NCBI RefSeq assembly: GCF_910592395.1
Contig: NC_088308.1
Location: 20,103,501-20,167,500, forward strand
DNA: 64,000 nt
From: Lineus longissimus
Lineage: Eukaryota > Nemertea > Pilidiophora > Heteronemertea > Lineidae
Direction: 5' to 3'
Made by a program: the position numbers and the translations under genes. Below are positions 62,707-64,000 of the stretch, piece by piece. Within the stretch, counting starts at the first letter, position 1; every line of letters begins with the position of its first letter. Under the pieces are notes generated by a model that did no database searches, was not told where the DNA came from, and worked only from the letters and a program-made list of their open reading frames with translations.

Positions 62707-64000
62707 GTAGGTGATGCTGTGAACTTGGTTTCTTCTCCATAGATGTATTAAAAAGCTTCACGAGAACCAAATCCTTGGATTATGGAATTGATTCCAAGCT
62801 AGCGGTCCTTGGTTGTTGAATCAAGATCACTGGGGGAGAAAAGATTCAGTACTGGTACAGTTATTGGTTGAGAAATTTTATTTTCAAAACTTGATGTAAA
62901 GGCCTTTTTCATGCATACTCCGAAAAGAAACACACTCACTTGTAACCAGTGTGGCATAGAATAAGGCTTGGAAGACCTAGCAGTTGGTTTCGACTGAACA
63001 TGCTAAAGCAGTCCCCACCCGAGAAGCAGTATGATTGCAGTAGTCTACTGCCTCTTTGGTGGGGAACCTACTTTATGGGCATGGATGTTTGAAGGATATT
63101 ATGGTAGTTCTGCATACGTTCTCCCCTTGTGAGTTGCACTATTAAGGGCTGTTACTTTTGACCTGTATCTATGCTCTGCCAGAAAGCCCACACATCTATA
63201 AATCAGGATGAATTGCAAGAAAAACGAATCTTGAATATCACCTGCTACTTGGTATGAGTAACCTATGACAACATTATTTTCGATGTAGGACAAGGTTCAT
63301 GTTTTATGTATCATCTCAAACCCAACATAAAAAACTTGACCACTTGATATGAGATTGCCTCTGATGTATACTGTGAATTTCTAAACATTTGTTGAGTGGT
63401 AAACAAGGGAGGTCACAGACCTTACTTCCGACAGAGACTTGTTAAGGTATGGGAAATTTGGTGAGGTGACTTTATCAGTCTGGAGGTGGCCTGATGAAGA
63501 CTGTCTTGGATAGAAGGCTCAGTTAATTGACAGTTATTTATCTTTCTCTTCTTGGAAGTTATTGCTGTCTCATGGTGATGGTCTCGAGGTTTCTTTTGCC
63601 TGTAGTATTTCGTCTTAAAAACCACCTTCGTCTCAATTAACCTTGGTTGAAATTAACCTCCTATTCTGAGACAAATGCTTGACTTACTTGACTTAAGCCC
63701 TGTTACAAGTAGCCCGCTGGTGTCCAAGCAAAATAACTTGTTTTGCAACAAATTGCCATTCAGTGGTCTGTTGCCTGACTGGTACATAGCATACTTCTAT
63801 TTTTGGTTATTTATTTCAGTAACGTTGGCAGTCTGTCTTGTGTCCAAAAGACAAAAAGGGTAAAATTCCCCTTCTTCCCCCATAAATACGCGTGTACGTG
63901 TCAGTATGGCTACAGGCCATCACATTGGTTTTGGCCAGTCTCCTCACAGCGTATTTGTGGGCTTTGTCATGCTTCTGAGCATAATGGTAATGGTCGCTCC
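62707..64000 (+). other. collagen intron 2 (to window edge)
   Basis: No Gly-X-Y coding exon on the plus strand and no other gene seen. The next collagen exon should be outside the window. Confidence 0.55.

Overview
This is a window of nuclear DNA from an animal, most likely a marine invertebrate. Genes are split into many short exons with GT-AG introns, the DNA is AT-rich, there are MITE-like and rolling-circle-like repeats, and all recognisable genes are metazoan families. Echinoderm, hemichordate or lophotrochozoan all fit; the sequence alone does not decide. There are no bacterial-type operons, no CRISPR array, no rRNA and no convincing tRNA.

Layout, left to right. About 4.1-8.6 kb, minus strand: the N-terminal half (about 600 residues) of a TMEM94 orthologue, a P-type-ATPase-like ER membrane protein; the rest should lie beyond the left edge. 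The 4 kb left of it hold a rolling-circle (Helentron/pearl-like) repeat at about 1.06-2.2 kb and two weak exon-like fragments. 11.1-15.4 kb, plus: a complete TMEM130-like type I membrane glycoprotein (6 exons, 495 aa). 17.4-18.4 kb: a minisatellite joined to the end of a dead non-LTR retrotransposon. 20.05-28.2 kb, minus: a complete CCDC57 orthologue (20 coding exons, 1079 aa; coiled-coil centriolar protein). 29.7-31.8 kb, plus: a complete SAMD8/SMSr orthologue (4 coding exons, 426 aa; ceramide phosphoethanolamine synthase), head-to-head with CCDC57. 35.9-59.9 kb, minus: a complete testican (SPOCK/Cow) gene in 11 coding exons, 435 aa, with two large 5' introns (15.5 kb and 5.3 kb) that make up about a third of the window. 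60.9 kb to the right edge, plus: the first two exons of a transmembrane collagen (type XIII/XXIII/XXV class), head-to-head with testican.

The exon models rest on splice-site reading plus reading-frame agreement. The summed CDS lengths of CCDC57 (3240), SAMD8 (1281), testican (1308) and the TMEM130-like gene (1488) are all exact multiples of three. The genes do not form a single pathway. The most suggestive neighbour pair is testican and the membrane collagen, two extracellular-matrix genes about 1 kb apart and divergently transcribed. I do not see a clear new biological system. The best leads are a testican without its Kazal domain, a collagen splice acceptor that is the end of a 44-bp minisatellite, the TMEM94 catalytic-motif variant, and several uncharacterised repeat families.
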